DNA of 12,474 nt from Alphaproteobacteria bacterium UBA2964 (GCA_002348425.1 DEBE01000168.1:1-12474); one strand, 5' to 3'; positions 1-7,059 are shown, counted from the first letter of the stretch. Numbers and translations: made by a program. Notes: generated by a model not told the origin, from the letters alone.

Positions 1-1
1 T

Positions 2-139
2 ATTCTCGGCGCCGTAGGAGGGAGCTACAGGGATTGTGTTACCCACTTTACCGAAGAGATGAAATTTTTGTCTTCGGAAGAATTAGATTTAATCATGGGA
101 AGGTCTCTCTGCAACAAACTGGATTGGCCAATACCATGA
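2..139 (+). CDS. C-terminal end of an amidohydrolase-like protein (partial)
   Basis: An open frame enters from the left edge and ends in TGA at 137-139, giving 45 residues. It contains YRDCVTHFTEE, then LSSEELDLIMGRSLCNKLDWP ending at the stop. A C-terminal helix in which a 'LS.E....IMG' stretch is followed by a few residues and the stop is the usual end of amidohydrolase_2 (PF04909) TIM-barrel hydrolases, where the last helix follows the metal-binding barrel. No catalytic residue lies in the visible part, so the family call rests on this tail alone. It is not the same protein as the complete amidohydrolase at 1017-2084, whose tail reads differently. It converges with the exporter gene on the other strand, with about 106 bases between the two stops. 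I see no strong terminator hairpin in that gap. Confidence 0.6.
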   Translation: MLGAVGGSYRDCVTHFTEEMKFLSSEELDLIMGRSLCNKLDWPIP

Positions 140-245
140 AGCCAAACTTATACTCTGCTGTCGGCTTCCAATCGTCTGCCAATAAGATAAGTAGCGAAAG
201 AGACTAAAGAATTTTATGGCTTGAAAACCGTCAACTGAAATCTAA

Positions 246-1001
246 CTAAGTAAATAATAGAGAAACAGCGCTTAATATTAGGATAGCGTAGACAGCCGGC
301 CTAAACCACCTGACAGGTGCGTAGCCATATAAATACTGCCCTAAAATGGCGCTAATAATAAATATTGGTGCAATAATAAATGCCCTTGCAATTAAGGTTT
401 CTTGATATATCCCCTGGATAGCGAGCCCGGATATGGCGACGATGAGATTGCTGACGAGTGCCATGAGGACGTTGGCTCTAATGATCTCAATTCCTGAAGA
501 TGAACTGTAAAAATATAGTGCGCTGAGGGGAAATGCGGCGACGCCAAAGCTGCCTGTTATTCCTCCGGCTATAGCTCCTGTCGTAACACCGACGGCACAG
601 CGTCGATTACCTTTGTACCTCCAACCCGATATCATGAAGAGAGTAATCAAAATAATAAAAATGCCCATTCCTTTTTTAATAAAATTTGGGTCGGCCGTTA
701 CCAGGAAAAGTAAACCTAAGCTCAAGGTAACTGCACTAGCTCCGGCGAGCGGAAAAATTTCCTTCCAATCTGCTTTTGCCACTGCTCTCGGAAAAAGGGT
801 TGCTTGGATCAAAAACATAACGATCAGGATCATTGCAAATCCGCTTACGGGTCCAAACAATATTACAAAAAAAGGTAGCGATACCAACGCACCGCCAAAA
901 CCGGCATAGCCCTGTATGACCCCGCTGGGAATTGCAACAAATGCGGCTAACGTCATATTGATGTTCCAAATCCCGGAGAGGTAAATTAATAATTCATTCA
1001 T
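246..1001 (-). CDS. TauE/SafE-family membrane anion exporter
   Basis: This is a 251-residue, almost wholly hydrophobic inner-membrane protein. Hydrophobic stretches lie roughly at residues 5-30, 36-65, 82-103, 108-126, 137-165, 175-198, 204-224 and 232-250, consistent with the about eight helices and about 250 residues normal for TauE/SafE (PF01925). The glycine-rich motif GYAGFGGALVSLP near residue 32 and its half-repeat GGITGSFGVAAFP near 146 are the internal duplication typical of the family. Characterised members move sulfite, sulfoacetate or other organic anions out of the cell, but many are uncharacterised and substrate cannot be read from sequence. The gene starts 15 bases after the stop of the amidohydrolase gene on the same strand, so the two are probably co-transcribed. 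No clear Shine-Dalgarno site precedes the ATG at 1001. A later in-frame ATG (residue 16) also lacks a good one, so the start is tentative. Confidence 0.85.
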   Translation of the reverse strand: MNELLIYLSGIWNINMTLAAFVAIPSGVIQGYAGFGGALVSLPFFVILFGPVSGFAMILIVMFLIQATLFPRAVAKADWKEIFPLAGASAVTLSLGLLFLVTADPNFIKKGMGIFIILITLFMISGWRYKGNRRCAVGVTTGAIAGGITGSFGVAAFPLSALYFYSSSSGIEIIRANVLMALVSNLIVAISGLAIQGIYQETLIARAFIIAPIFIISAILGQYLYGYAPVRWFRPAVYAILILSAVSLLFT

Positions 1002-1016
1002 TTGACAAGTATAACT

Positions 1017-2084
1017 TTAAAGGCCTAACAGTTTTGCGGCAGTCCCGCCGAGAATTGCCTCGCGATCCTCGGCGATTAGGCCCGGAGTATTCATTATCAA
1101 ATCTACCTCTGTACTGGTCCATCCGTAGGGGTAATCGGTTCCCATCATAATTTTATCGGGGCCCGTTTGGGTAATAAGGTGTCGCAGGGACTCCGGGTCG
1201 AACACGATTGTGTCGAAATAAAGCTGGCCATCCCTAAGATACTGGGTTGGTTTTTTCTTTGGTAATGGGCCAACACGATCCGGGAAGGTCTTAATTACCG
1301 CATCTGACCGATGTGCGTAGGAGGCAAAGTATCCTCCTCCGTGAACCGCACAAATTTTTAGACCAGGATGGCGATCCAATGTACCTTCAAAGATAAGATG
1401 GGAAAGAGCAATAGTCGTGTCTAGAGGATTCCCTATTGTATTGGTCAGTACACCAGAACCAGAAAGTCTTGATTCAGCGAGTTCCGAGCCTGCTCCTTTT
1501 GGATGCATAAAAACCAAAAGGTCCATTTCTTCGCATTTGGCCCAAACGGGGTCAAATTTTTGATCTGAAAGCTCATCTCCCTCAACACTACACCCGATAT
1601 TTACGCCACGTAGCCCCAAGGCCTTTATGCCATGTTCTATTTGTTCCACTGCTAGCTTTGGGTGCTGTAAAGCGATACTTGCAAACGCAACGAAACGGTC
1701 CGAGTGAGCGGCACATAATTCCGCTAAACTTTCATTTTGAATTCGAATGATTTCTGCTGCCTCGTCTAGGTCAGCGTGATACCAATATGGGTTGATACTA
1801 AGAGCGGATATGTCAATGCCCTGCGCGTCCATTGCCGATATTCTTTCGGACGTATCTGTCATCAGCAGTTTTGTATTTTCTGCTTGGTACCCTAGTACAG
1901 CTAGTGCATCAGGTACGGCGCAATGGGCGTGGATATCAACAGTTGTAATCCGTTTGCCATCTATGGAGACCTCACGTCTGTGGGTGCTGTCCTTGTTTGA
2001 GTGATTACAAACCGAGCCATTTTCTGAGGCAGATCGCCGAACCCCACAATCCACAAATCCAATGCCGGCGAGCCCGTTTCTCAT
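1017..2084 (-). CDS. ACMSD/LigW-type metal-dependent amidohydrolase (probable decarboxylase or hydrolase)
   Basis: This is an amidohydrolase_2 TIM-barrel enzyme of 355 residues. Expected metal and catalytic positions are visible: HxH at His52/His54 (DIHAHC), His194 in FMHPKG, His248 in AVHGGG and Asp317 in MGTDYPYGW. This order matches aminocarboxymuconate-semialdehyde decarboxylase and 5-carboxyvanillate decarboxylase, which use the ion to remove CO2 without redox chemistry; hydrolases of the same fold share the pattern, so the reaction is unsettled. I chose the ATG at 2084 because GGAG at 2091-2094 sits six bases upstream. An in-frame TTG at 2096 would lie inside that site and is less likely. 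Some 45 residues precede the HxH strand, longer than usual, and include two cysteines (13, 26) and an RRSA stretch of unknown role. It is the first gene of a leftward pair with the exporter and is divergent from the monooxygenase operon. Confidence 0.85.
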   Translation of the reverse strand: MRNGLAGIGFVDCGVRRSASENGSVCNHSNKDSTHRREVSIDGKRITTVDIHAHCAVPDALAVLGYQAENTKLLMTDTSERISAMDAQGIDISALSINPYWYHADLDEAAEIIRIQNESLAELCAAHSDRFVAFASIALQHPKLAVEQIEHGIKALGLRGVNIGCSVEGDELSDQKFDPVWAKCEEMDLLVFMHPKGAGSELAESRLSGSGVLTNTIGNPLDTTIALSHLIFEGTLDRHPGLKICAVHGGGYFASYAHRSDAVIKTFPDRVGPLPKKKPTQYLRDGQLYFDTIVFDPESLRHLITQTGPDKIMMGTDYPYGWTSTEVDLIMNTPGLIAEDREAILGGTAAKLLGL

Positions 2085-2297
2085 TTTAAACTCCAAGGTT
2101 TTTTTCTTTGGGTTTCTATTTTTTATTTTGGTTTTTTATAATTCCACCGTAGGCTCTAATTAACAAGCTAAGGCTTTTTACTATTGCAAAAACCCGTCTT
2201 TTTAAGACCATTTTCCTGCTATACAGAGAAATTGCTTGAGTAATAAACATTTTGCCTTGGATTTGTTAAACGGTCGAATCAGAGTTTTCAGGTGGTT

Positions 2298-2330
2298 TCG
2301 ACAAAGTTCGTCAGGGTCCCTGATTATAGT
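2298..2330 (+). promoter_or_regulatory. Candidate promoter of the monooxygenase operon
   Basis: TCGACA at 2298-2303 matches five of six bases of the sigma-70 -35 box. GATTAT at 2322-2327 (18-base spacer) or the better-matching TATAGT at 2325-2330 (21-base spacer) could act as -10. It would give a leader of roughly 90 bases before the ATG at 2429. Neither pairing is ideal, so this is a candidate only. Confidence 0.3.
2311..2323. promoter_or_regulatory. Perfect 13-base palindrome, candidate operator
   Basis: TCAGGG and CCCTGA flank a single central T, giving a 6-1-6 perfect inverted repeat. A one-base loop makes an RNA hairpin unlikely but suits a dimeric DNA-binding protein. It lies between the proposed -35 and -10 boxes, where a bound repressor would block RNA polymerase. 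No regulator gene is present in the window to pair it with. Confidence 0.4.
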
Positions 2331-2415
2331 CTGGTTAAAAAAACGGTCATATCCAATTCAGGCTTTTGCGTTCTTGCAAATTTAACGATGCCATGTTTCG
2401 GTGTTTCACGCGAGT

Positions 2416-2420
2416 AGGAG
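2416..2420 (+). promoter_or_regulatory. Shine-Dalgarno site setting the monooxygenase start
   Basis: AGGAG lies eight bases before the ATG at 2429. The upstream in-frame candidates (TTG at 2366, ATG at 2393) would add up to 21 residues with no match to the family, which normally starts a few residues before the first Rossmann glycines. An ATG at 2424 is out of frame. Confidence 0.7.
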
Positions 2421-2428
2421 AAAATGGA

Positions 2429-4063
2429 ATGACAAAATTTAAAACTGTAGATGCTGTCATTGTGGGTGCCGGATTTTCTGGACTCTATCTACTCTATTTA
2501 ATGAGACGCCAAGGGTTTACGACAAGGGTCTTCGAGAAGGGGGGTAATGTTGGCGGTACTTGGTACTGGAACAGATATCCCGGCGCCCGCTGTGATGTTG
2601 AAAGTATGCAATATTCATATTCTTTTGATGAGGAATTGCAGCAGGAGTGGTCCTGGCCCGAAAAATATTCGGCACAGCCGGACATTCTCGCTTATATAAA
2701 CCACGTGGCTGAAAAATATCAGCTTTCTCGGGATATAACATTCAATAGTTCGGTCACCGGAGCAAATTTTGAAGAGGATAGTAAGGTATGGAAAGTTGTT
2801 GTAGACAACGGAGAGGTTGTCAACGCGCGACATTTGATTATGGCAACAGGCTGTATATCCACAGCAAATTTACCCAAAATTTCGGGAATTAATAATTTCA
2901 ATGGCTGTACCTATCACACCGGGAACTGGCCACATCAAAAAGTCGATTTTTCCGGACAAAACGTTGGAATTATTGGCACAGGCTCTTCTGGAATTCAATC
3001 GATACCGGTAATTGCCGCTGAAGCAAAACATCTTACAGTTTTTCAGCGGACACCGCATTGGACAGTTCCGGCTCGTAATGTACCGATGACGGAGGAATAT
3101 GAGAGAAGTTGGAAGGACAGCTATGCTGAGCGTCGGGCTCAAATGCGATATTCGCCTAGTGGAAGTCTCCGAAGCGTTGCGCCGATTGATTTGTCAGCTC
3201 TTGATGTAACTGATGAAGAGCGCGAGCAAGCTTACCGAGAGCGTTGGGCCGCCGGTGGCATGACACTCCTTAAATCATACAATGATCTTCTAACAAATGA
3301 TGCCGCAAATGAAACGGCTGCGAAATGGGTAAGGAGGCGTATTGCTGGAATCGTGCAAGATCCCAAAGTCGCTGATCTACTCTCTCCAAAAACGTACCCG
3401 ATCGGCACTAAACGACTTTGCCTCGATACGAATTATTACGAAACGTTTAACCGTGAGAATGTCGAACTTGTTGACATTATTAAAGAACCCATTGACCGGA
3501 TTACTCGAAGTGGCTTGGAAGTATTGGGCCGAAGTTTTGATTTCGATAGCATCGTATTCGCTACCGGGTTTGATGCAATGACAGGAACATTGCTCCGCGT
3601 CGACCTTAAGGGTCGCGGTGGACTAAAATTAAGTGAGAAATGGGAGGCGGGACCACGAACATATCTGGGCCTAATGACCGAAGGATTTCCAAATATGTAT
3701 ACAATTACAGGGCCCGGCAGTCCTTCGGTTAAAAGTAATATGATGTCATCCATCGAACAGCACGTCGAGTTGGTTGTTGAGATGCTAGTGTATTTTCGGG
3801 ACAACGATATCGAAACCATTGAACCAGACCTTAGCGCTGAAGATGGCTGGGTTGAACACGTGCAGGAGGTGGCTAGTCAAACACTCTTCCCCAAGGCAAA
3901 TAGCTGGTATATGGGCGCCAATATTCCCGGTAAGCCACAGCTATTTATGCCTTACATCGGCGGCGTTGGTGCCTATCGTAAGATCTGTGAGGAAGTGGTA
4001 GCTGAGGGGTATCGCGGATTTAACTTAGAATATAAAAATACAAAAGCTACGGCTACAGGGTAA
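2429..4063 (+). CDS. Type I Baeyer-Villiger monooxygenase (cyclohexanone monooxygenase-like)
   Basis: This is a 544-residue soluble flavoprotein, the normal size for cyclohexanone-type Baeyer-Villiger monooxygenases. These use FAD, NADPH and O2 to insert an oxygen next to a ketone, giving an ester or lactone. The FAD Rossmann motif is G13-A-G15-F-S-G18. GGTWYWNRYPGARCDVES spans about residues 42-59. The Baeyer-Villiger fingerprint FxGxxxHTxxWP is intact at 157-168 with His163 and Trp167. The NADPH Rossmann motif is G183-T-G185-S-S-G188. The GTKRL segment has Lys328 and Arg329, matching the catalytic Arg region of the family, and is followed by the NYYETFNRENVEL stretch. The ATGFDAMTG motif is at 378-386. 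The intact fingerprint separates it from N-hydroxylating and simple flavin monooxygenases. It is the first gene of a four-gene rightward operon, with the next ATG only five bases after its stop. The carbonyl substrate cannot be predicted; the family is permissive. Confidence 0.92.
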   Translation: MTKFKTVDAVIVGAGFSGLYLLYLMRRQGFTTRVFEKGGNVGGTWYWNRYPGARCDVESMQYSYSFDEELQQEWSWPEKYSAQPDILAYINHVAEKYQLSRDITFNSSVTGANFEEDSKVWKVVVDNGEVVNARHLIMATGCISTANLPKISGINNFNGCTYHTGNWPHQKVDFSGQNVGIIGTGSSGIQSIPVIAAEAKHLTVFQRTPHWTVPARNVPMTEEYERSWKDSYAERRAQMRYSPSGSLRSVAPIDLSALDVTDEEREQAYRERWAAGGMTLLKSYNDLLTNDAANETAAKWVRRRIAGIVQDPKVADLLSPKTYPIGTKRLCLDTNYYETFNRENVELVDIIKEPIDRITRSGLEVLGRSFDFDSIVFATGFDAMTGTLLRVDLKGRGGLKLSEKWEAGPRTYLGLMTEGFPNMYTITGPGSPSVKSNMMSSIEQHVELVVEMLVYFRDNDIETIEPDLSAEDGWVEHVQEVASQTLFPKANSWYMGANIPGKPQLFMPYIGGVGAYRKICEEVVAEGYRGFNLEYKNTKATATG

Positions 4064-4068
4064 ATACG

Positions 4069-4959
4069 ATGGAAAAAGGAGTACTGGTACCAGTAATTAC
4101 ACCGTTTTTGAATGACGGTTCAATCGATGAGGAGACCTTACGCCAACTAATTGAATTTTATCTTAAGGCCAAGGTCCACGGTTTATTTGCATTAGGATCC
4201 TCCGGCCAGGGGCCCGCTTTATCAGAGTCTGAGAGACGTTTTGTTGCCGAAATAATCATTGATCAGGTGAATGATCGCACGCCTGTAATTACTCATGTTG
4301 GTTGCGCTGATACGCCAACGACGCAAGCATTGGCCAAACATGCATACGAAATAGGTTCTTCGGCCATAGGCATAATTCCACCCTATTATTATTGTGATGC
4401 TCCAAAGTCCGCCGTACTTGAACATTATCGAAGGGTTGCAGATGTTTGTCCTTTGCCAATTTTTATCTATGAAAATCCTAAATATTGTGGAATTTCAATT
4501 ACCCCTGAGTTTGGAGTAATCTTAAAGCATGAGGTACCAACAATTCGAGGTATTAAAGTCTCTTATGGCGACGGTGCCATGGAAGATTATGTCAAATTAT
4601 TTCCATCGGATGTTTCTGTTTTTACCGGTAATGCTGACATATTTGGGCTGATACCTTTTGGAGTATCTGGAATGATTAATCCTCCAACAAGTTCGGTACC
4701 GGAGTTAACTGTGGCACTGTATGAAACCCTTAGTTCTGAAAATTACACCAAGGGAGCCGAGTTACAAGCCAAGGTTACGAAGATTACCCAAATGTTTATT
4801 TCGACCCAAAAACAATATGGACGAGGGACCATTGCGGAGACATTCCGTTTACGAGGCCTGCCTGTGAGACGTTTTCCGAGGTGGAAGACAGACCCTTTAC
4901 CTAAGAAGGCAATAGAAGACATGAAATCGGTCTATCGTGATGTAGGGATTCTAAATTAG
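4069..4959 (+). CDS. DapA/NAL-family (class I) lyase, not a true DapA
   Basis: This is a 296-residue TIM-barrel enzyme of the dihydrodipicolinate synthase / N-acetylneuraminate lyase family. The Schiff-base lysine is Lys163 in GIKVSYGD and the general-acid tyrosine is Tyr134 in IFIYENP. The GTTGE-type loop is present as GSSGQG (43-48), with serines replacing the threonine pair. The arginine that in E. coli DapA (Arg138) binds the substrate carboxylate falls on Tyr139 here (YENPKYCG), which argues against lysine biosynthesis. Family members in catabolic operons act as 2-oxo-acid aldolases, hydratase-aldolases or sugar-acid dehydratases, typically handling pyruvate or a 2-oxo-acid. Its place between two oxygenase genes suggests a late step on a ring-opened product. 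AGGG at 4057-4060, inside the end of the monooxygenase gene, may be its ribosome site, eight bases from the ATG, so translation is probably coupled. Confidence 0.85.
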   Translation: MEKGVLVPVITPFLNDGSIDEETLRQLIEFYLKAKVHGLFALGSSGQGPALSESERRFVAEIIIDQVNDRTPVITHVGCADTPTTQALAKHAYEIGSSAIGIIPPYYYCDAPKSAVLEHYRRVADVCPLPIFIYENPKYCGISITPEFGVILKHEVPTIRGIKVSYGDGAMEDYVKLFPSDVSVFTGNADIFGLIPFGVSGMINPPTSSVPELTVALYETLSSENYTKGAELQAKVTKITQMFISTQKQYGRGTIAETFRLRGLPVRRFPRWKTDPLPKKAIEDMKSVYRDVGILN

Positions 4960-4971
4960 ACTGTAAAATAA

Positions 4972-6162
4972 ATGACAATAGCAATCGACGATATTCCACA
5001 TGTAGGACCCGATACGCCGGGTGGTGCGTGGTTACGCCGGTATTGGTTGCCGGTAGGGTTGGAGAGTGAACTTTTCGATATCCCAAAGGCGTTAAAAATC
5101 CTAGGTGAAGAACTCGTCCTATTTCGAGATGGTCAGGGAACTGTCGGTCTTGTTGGTCAGCATTGCGCCCATCGAGGGGCATCACTTGAATACGGAGATA
5201 TAGAAGAGCAGGGGCTCCGATGTCCATACCATGGCTGGCTTTTTGATGTGAATGGAAATTGTCTGGAACAGCCCTCCGAGCAAAGGGGTAAAGAGTTTTG
5301 CGCTAAGGTAAGACATATTTCTTACCCGGTAAAAGAGTTAGGGGGACTATTTTTCGCATACATGGGTCCTAATCCATCGACACCTCCTCCACTGCCAAAT
5401 TATTCGCCTTTGGTGGATCACGGAGGAATTCGTCAAATTGAGCCGACGAGATATTTTAACTATAATTGGTTTAATTTTTATGAAAATAGTGCTGATCCCG
5501 TTCATGTGTGGATTTTGCATGGTGCCAGTGCTTATGGAGATCAATCTTGGGGAAATCGATTTTTTTCCACCGATGATCCTCCAAACTTTGAGCCCGTCGA
5601 TATGCCGTATGGGATGAAAATTGTTATGTCAAAAAATACGGGCGAAAGTGTAATCGTCGATGAGATGAGCCTTGGTTTTCCGAGTATTTTGCAAGTGGGT
5701 GATACTGAATTTGTTCATGGTAAGGCAGATCCAAAAAAATTAATGAATAGTGGATCAGAATTTGAACATTTTATGTTTATTACGCCAAACGATGATCATC
5801 ATTTTATGATGTTCACAGTCGATTACTATACCGGCCCGGATCCGAATTTTTTTACTCAACTTACAGAAATGCGAAAACGTGAAGAACCGAAAGAAGATTT
5901 AAAGCCCTATGATAAACGTCCGCTAATGCCATTTCGGGGAAACGTAAGGCTCGAGGATATTGTTACTCAAGGTACGCAGAAGCTTCTCGGCGAACGACGT
6001 GAGCACCTCGGCACCTCTGATCGTGGTGTTATCATGTTGAGAAAAATGGTCCTAGAGTCGATAAGAGCCGTGGCAGAGGGCAACGATCCTAAGGGTTTGA
6101 TTCTAAAAGAGGATAGTAAAGGGTTAGTAAAACTAGATTCTTTTGTCGGTATCCGAGATTAG
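4972..6162 (+). CDS. Rieske non-heme iron oxygenase, alpha subunit (O-demethylase/ring-hydroxylase type)
   Basis: This is a 396-residue oxygenase component. The Rieske [2Fe-2S] ligands are Cys65-x-His67, then Cys84-x2-His87 (CAHRG ... CPYHGW). The catalytic domain has FNFYENSADPVHVWILH at 167-183 with Asp175, His178 and His183. Asp329 in RLEDIVTQGTQ is the likely third iron ligand, with Asp175 bridging to the Rieske centre of the next subunit. The ENSxDPVHxxxLHG wording and the EHLGTSDRGV segment (344-352) resemble O-demethylase and phthalate-dioxygenase-type alpha subunits such as LigX, more than benzene or naphthalene dioxygenases, and no beta subunit gene follows. Electron supply (reductase, ferredoxin) is not encoded in the window. 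It is the third gene of the operon, 12 bases after the lyase stop. No clear Shine-Dalgarno precedes its ATG, so translation may depend on coupling. Whether it demethylates, mono- or dihydroxylates is open. Confidence 0.92.
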   Translation: MTIAIDDIPHVGPDTPGGAWLRRYWLPVGLESELFDIPKALKILGEELVLFRDGQGTVGLVGQHCAHRGASLEYGDIEEQGLRCPYHGWLFDVNGNCLEQPSEQRGKEFCAKVRHISYPVKELGGLFFAYMGPNPSTPPPLPNYSPLVDHGGIRQIEPTRYFNYNWFNFYENSADPVHVWILHGASAYGDQSWGNRFFSTDDPPNFEPVDMPYGMKIVMSKNTGESVIVDEMSLGFPSILQVGDTEFVHGKADPKKLMNSGSEFEHFMFITPNDDHHFMMFTVDYYTGPDPNFFTQLTEMRKREEPKEDLKPYDKRPLMPFRGNVRLEDIVTQGTQKLLGERREHLGTSDRGVIMLRKMVLESIRAVAEGNDPKGLILKEDSKGLVKLDSFVGIRD

Positions 6163-6175
6163 AAAAAGTAAGATA

Positions 6176-6180
6176 AAGGA
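6176..6180 (+). promoter_or_regulatory. Shine-Dalgarno site supporting a TTG start
   Basis: AAGGA lies six bases before TTG at 6187, which opens the frame whose third to eighth residues form the first Rossmann strand. No ATG precedes the glycine motif in this frame, so the TTG is the only sensible start. Confidence 0.7.
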
Positions 6181-6186
6181 TATTCG

Positions 6187-7059
6187 TTGAAAAATAAAAA
6201 CATTGTTGTAACAGGTGGTAGTGGAAATCTTGGGCAGTGGACCATTCGCATTCTTCTAGAAGATGGATATAATGTTCTCAATCTTGACTCTGTTCGATCA
6301 GAAAAAAATATATGTGAGAGTTGGGTAACCGACCTTGGACAAGTTGGGGATCTCTATGAAGCGTTCAAGGGCGCGGGTGCGGTAATTCACCTAGCTGCTC
6401 ACCAGGCACCTTTTGTTGCCAGCGATACCGAAGTGTTTCGTAATAACATGACCGCAACCTATAATGTATTCAAAGCTGCTACTGATATGGGCGTGGGTAA
6501 AATCGTTCACGCATCAAGCATAGCTGCTTATGGTTTTGCTTATGCTCCAGAGATGTTTACCCCGAATTACCTGCCACTAGATGAGTTACACCCACTTAAA
6601 CCGCAGGATCCTTATGCTTTTTCGAAAGTTTTCGGTGAACAGATTGCTGACTCCTATGTAGGCATGTCTCCTTTGTCAGTCGTAAGCCTGCGTCTCGCAG
6701 GTATAAATTTTGATTTAAACTTTGAGACTTTGCCAGAACGTTGGCTTGATCCGGGTTTACGCCTTGGAACATTCTGGAGTTATGTAGATGTTCGGGATGC
6801 TGCTGAGGCCTGTAAGTTATCTGTGGAATTGCAAGGTCAAGGTCATGACATTTTTAATATTGCGGCAGAAAAAAGTCGTTTCCCAGTGCCGACCTCAGAA
6901 CTGGTTAACCAATATATTCCTAGGACAAAAATAAAAGATGGAATGACCGGTTTATGGAGTGGTCTAGATAGTAGCAGGGCTCGGTCTGAATTAGGCTATG
7001 AGGATAAACATGTTTGGGAAGATTATATTCGGGGGGATGGCAGTAAAATTAACAAATAA
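6187..7059 (+). CDS. Extended-SDR NAD-dependent epimerase/dehydratase-family oxidoreductase
   Basis: This is a 290-residue extended short-chain dehydrogenase/reductase. The cofactor motif is TGGSGNLG (Gly10, Gly13, Gly16). Asp34 at the end of the second beta strand favours NAD over NADP. HLAAHQ is at 68-73. The active site has Ser110/Ser111 (HASSIAAYG) and the Tyr143-x3-Lys147 pair (YAFSK), all in place. Relatives include UDP-sugar 4-epimerases, uronate dehydrogenases and cinnamyl- or lignin-related reductases, so the substrate is not settled. With the lyase upstream, a sugar-acid role (uronate dehydrogenase-like) is one alternative to aromatic breakdown. The 24-base gap to the Rieske gene and a good ribosome site make it the fourth and last operon gene. 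It starts with TTG, which often lowers translation relative to ATG. It ends 20 bases before the stop of the converging luciferase-like gene. Confidence 0.83.
   Translation: MKNKNIVVTGGSGNLGQWTIRILLEDGYNVLNLDSVRSEKNICESWVTDLGQVGDLYEAFKGAGAVIHLAAHQAPFVASDTEVFRNNMTATYNVFKAATDMGVGKIVHASSIAAYGFAYAPEMFTPNYLPLDELHPLKPQDPYAFSKVFGEQIADSYVGMSPLSVVSLRLAGINFDLNFETLPERWLDPGLRLGTFWSYVDVRDAAEACKLSVELQGQGHDIFNIAAEKSRFPVPTSELVNQYIPRTKIKDGMTGLWSGLDSSRARSELGYEDKHVWEDYIRGDGSKINK

Larger units (their letters stand above)
2085..2428. promoter_or_regulatory. Divergent intergenic control region
   Basis: These 344 bases separate the leftward amidohydrolase unit from the rightward monooxygenase operon, so both should be started from here. 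No convincing gene is present. An open stretch in the monooxygenase frame begins at a TTG at 2366, but the ribosome site argues for a start at 2429. On the leftward side, TTTATA at 2135-2140 reads as TATAAA on the minus strand and TAACAA at 2161-2166 reads as TTGTTA, but their 20-base spacing is too wide for confidence. The run at 2099-2140 is rich in T on the plus strand, giving the amidohydrolase an A-rich leader. On the rightward side a candidate promoter and palindrome are listed separately. The octamer AAACGGTC occurs twice (2268-2275 and 2341-2348). Confidence 0.55.

Noticed and set aside
613..909. A 98-residue plus-strand frame opposite the exporter gene
   Set aside because: It is the antisense of a strongly patterned membrane protein and shows a lysine/proline-rich composition expected of such a shadow.
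2085..2096. Amidohydrolase start at TTG 2096
   Set aside because: The TTG abuts the GGAG site that serves the ATG at 2084, so the shorter form is better supported.
2366..2428. A longer monooxygenase starting at TTG 2366 (21 extra residues)
   Set aside because: AGGAG at 2416-2420 fits the ATG at 2429, and the extra residues precede the point where this family normally begins.
3436..3819. A 127-residue minus-strand frame within the monooxygenase gene
   Set aside because: No family motif or sensible ribosome site is seen, and the plus strand codes for a conserved protein throughout.
4069..4959. Lysine-biosynthesis gene dapA
   Set aside because: The substrate-binding arginine and the threonine pair are absent, and the operon context is catabolic.
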